Assembly (NCBI GenBank): GCA_017642895.1
Contig: JAEPON010000007.1
Span: 124,001-188,000, forward strand
Direction of reading: 5' to 3'
Source of the DNA: Roseitalea sp.
GTDB taxonomy: Bacteria; Pseudomonadota; Alphaproteobacteria; Rhizobiales; Rhizobiaceae
Length of the DNA: 64,000 nucleotides
Shown: positions 63,570 through 64,000 of the stretch, in pieces
How positions within the stretch are numbered: position 1 is the stretch's first letter
Layout of the letters: every line of letters starts with the position of its first letter
Position numbers and translations under genes: made by a program
Notes under the pieces: model-generated
What the model was told of the DNA's origin: nothing
What the model saw: only the letters and a program-made list of their open reading frames with translations
Database searches by the model: none

Positions 63570-64000
63570 TCAAGCGCCGGCTGTGGCTGAGCCCCGGTCG
63601 GCTATCGGCTGCCGCGCCGCGCGCCAGAACAGGATGCGATAGAGCGCCGGCACATAGAACAGCGCCAGGATCGAGGCGATGCCGAGGCCGCCGATCATCA
63701 GCGTCGCCATCGGCTCCCACAGCGCGCCGCCGGCCATGGCCATCGGCGTCAGGCCCAGCACCGTCGTCAGCGAGGTCAGCAGGATCGGCCGGAAGCGCTT
63801 TTGCGCCGCCACGACGATCGCATCGTCAAGCCCAAGCGTTTCGCGCTCGATCTCAATCTGGTCGATCAAGACGACGACATTGTTGATGATGATGCCCGAC
63901 AGCGCGATCAGCCCGAGCGTGCCGAAGAAGGACATGGGCTGGCCGAATCCGATCAGCGCCAGCGGCACGCCGACAATGACCAGCGGCACCGTCAGGAAGG
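63570..64000 (-). CDS. C-terminus of an RND efflux transporter, cut by window edge
   Basis: About 143 C-terminal residues of an RND inner-membrane transporter are present. They read LVIVGVPLALIGFGQPMSFFGTLGLIALSGIIINNVVVLIDQI, then FRPILLTSLTTVLGLTPMAM and the final helix ASILALFYVPALYRILFW. This is TM10-12 of the HAE1/AcrB family. The frame continues past base 64000, so the true start is outside. It is convergent with the tRNA gene. Confidence 0.9.
   Translation of the reverse strand, partial: FLTVPLVIVGVPLALIGFGQPMSFFGTLGLIALSGIIINNVVVLIDQIEIERETLGLDDAIVVAAQKRFRPILLTSLTTVLGLTPMAMAGGALWEPMATLMIGGLGIASILALFYVPALYRILFWRAARQPIADRGSATAGA

Overview
The window is GC-rich DNA from an alphaproteobacterium, most likely of the order Hyphomicrobiales (Rhizobiales). 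Supporting this are a purine and RNA-modification block (ppx/gppA, rlmE, guaB, an rsmB-type methyltransferase, guaA), many ABC importers with short intergenic operator regions, and tight ATGA/GTGA gene coupling. The exact genus cannot be read from the sequence.

The window has two halves. From 1 to about 44.9 kb it is almost entirely accessory: transport and catabolic modules, each with its own regulator. In order they are: the end of a 2-hydroxyacid dehydrogenase; an Xre/RES toxin-antitoxin pair (854-1983); a HlyD-ABC export operon (2051-6363); a GntR-linked module with an AroE-like dehydrogenase, a NitT/TauT-type importer, a secreted alpha/beta hydrolase and an FAD oxidoreductase (6528-12923); a LysR-linked amino-acid/peptide module with an M14 deacylase, a polar amino-acid importer, an aminotransferase, an ornithine-cyclodeaminase-like protein, an unassigned PLP enzyme and an M19 dipeptidase (13066-22841); a soxR/MFS pair with a textbook SoxR box plus a TauE-type exporter (23409-26256); a TetR-controlled RND efflux pair (27229-32412); and a LacI-controlled catabolic cluster with a sugar-type ABC importer, CoA transferase, GMC oxidoreductase, aldehyde dehydrogenase, AroE-like protein, DUF993 protein and crotonase (32870-44300).

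From 45.0 kb rightward the genes are mainly housekeeping: guaA, a GFA protein, TspO, an RsmB-type methyltransferase, guaB, rlmE, ppx/gppA and tRNA-Gln(CUG). Smaller insertions interrupt them: a formyltransferase/aminotransferase pair, an ASCH protein, a GT-C-like membrane protein, an ArsR/permease/transglutaminase operon, an MBL-fold protein and an AraC-GyrI regulator. The switch between halves falls directly behind the guaA 3' end, where the N-terminus of a P4-type integrase survives fused to a fragment of a type I secretion ABC transporter. I read the left part as a possible guaA-inserted, now degenerate, genomic island.

The strongest new-biology candidates are the LacI-controlled pathway, which has two matching operators TAGAACGTTCTA and TAGAACGATCTA at its divergent promoters, and the LysR-linked amino-acid pathway with an orphan PLP enzyme. 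Neither matches a complete pathway that I recognise.
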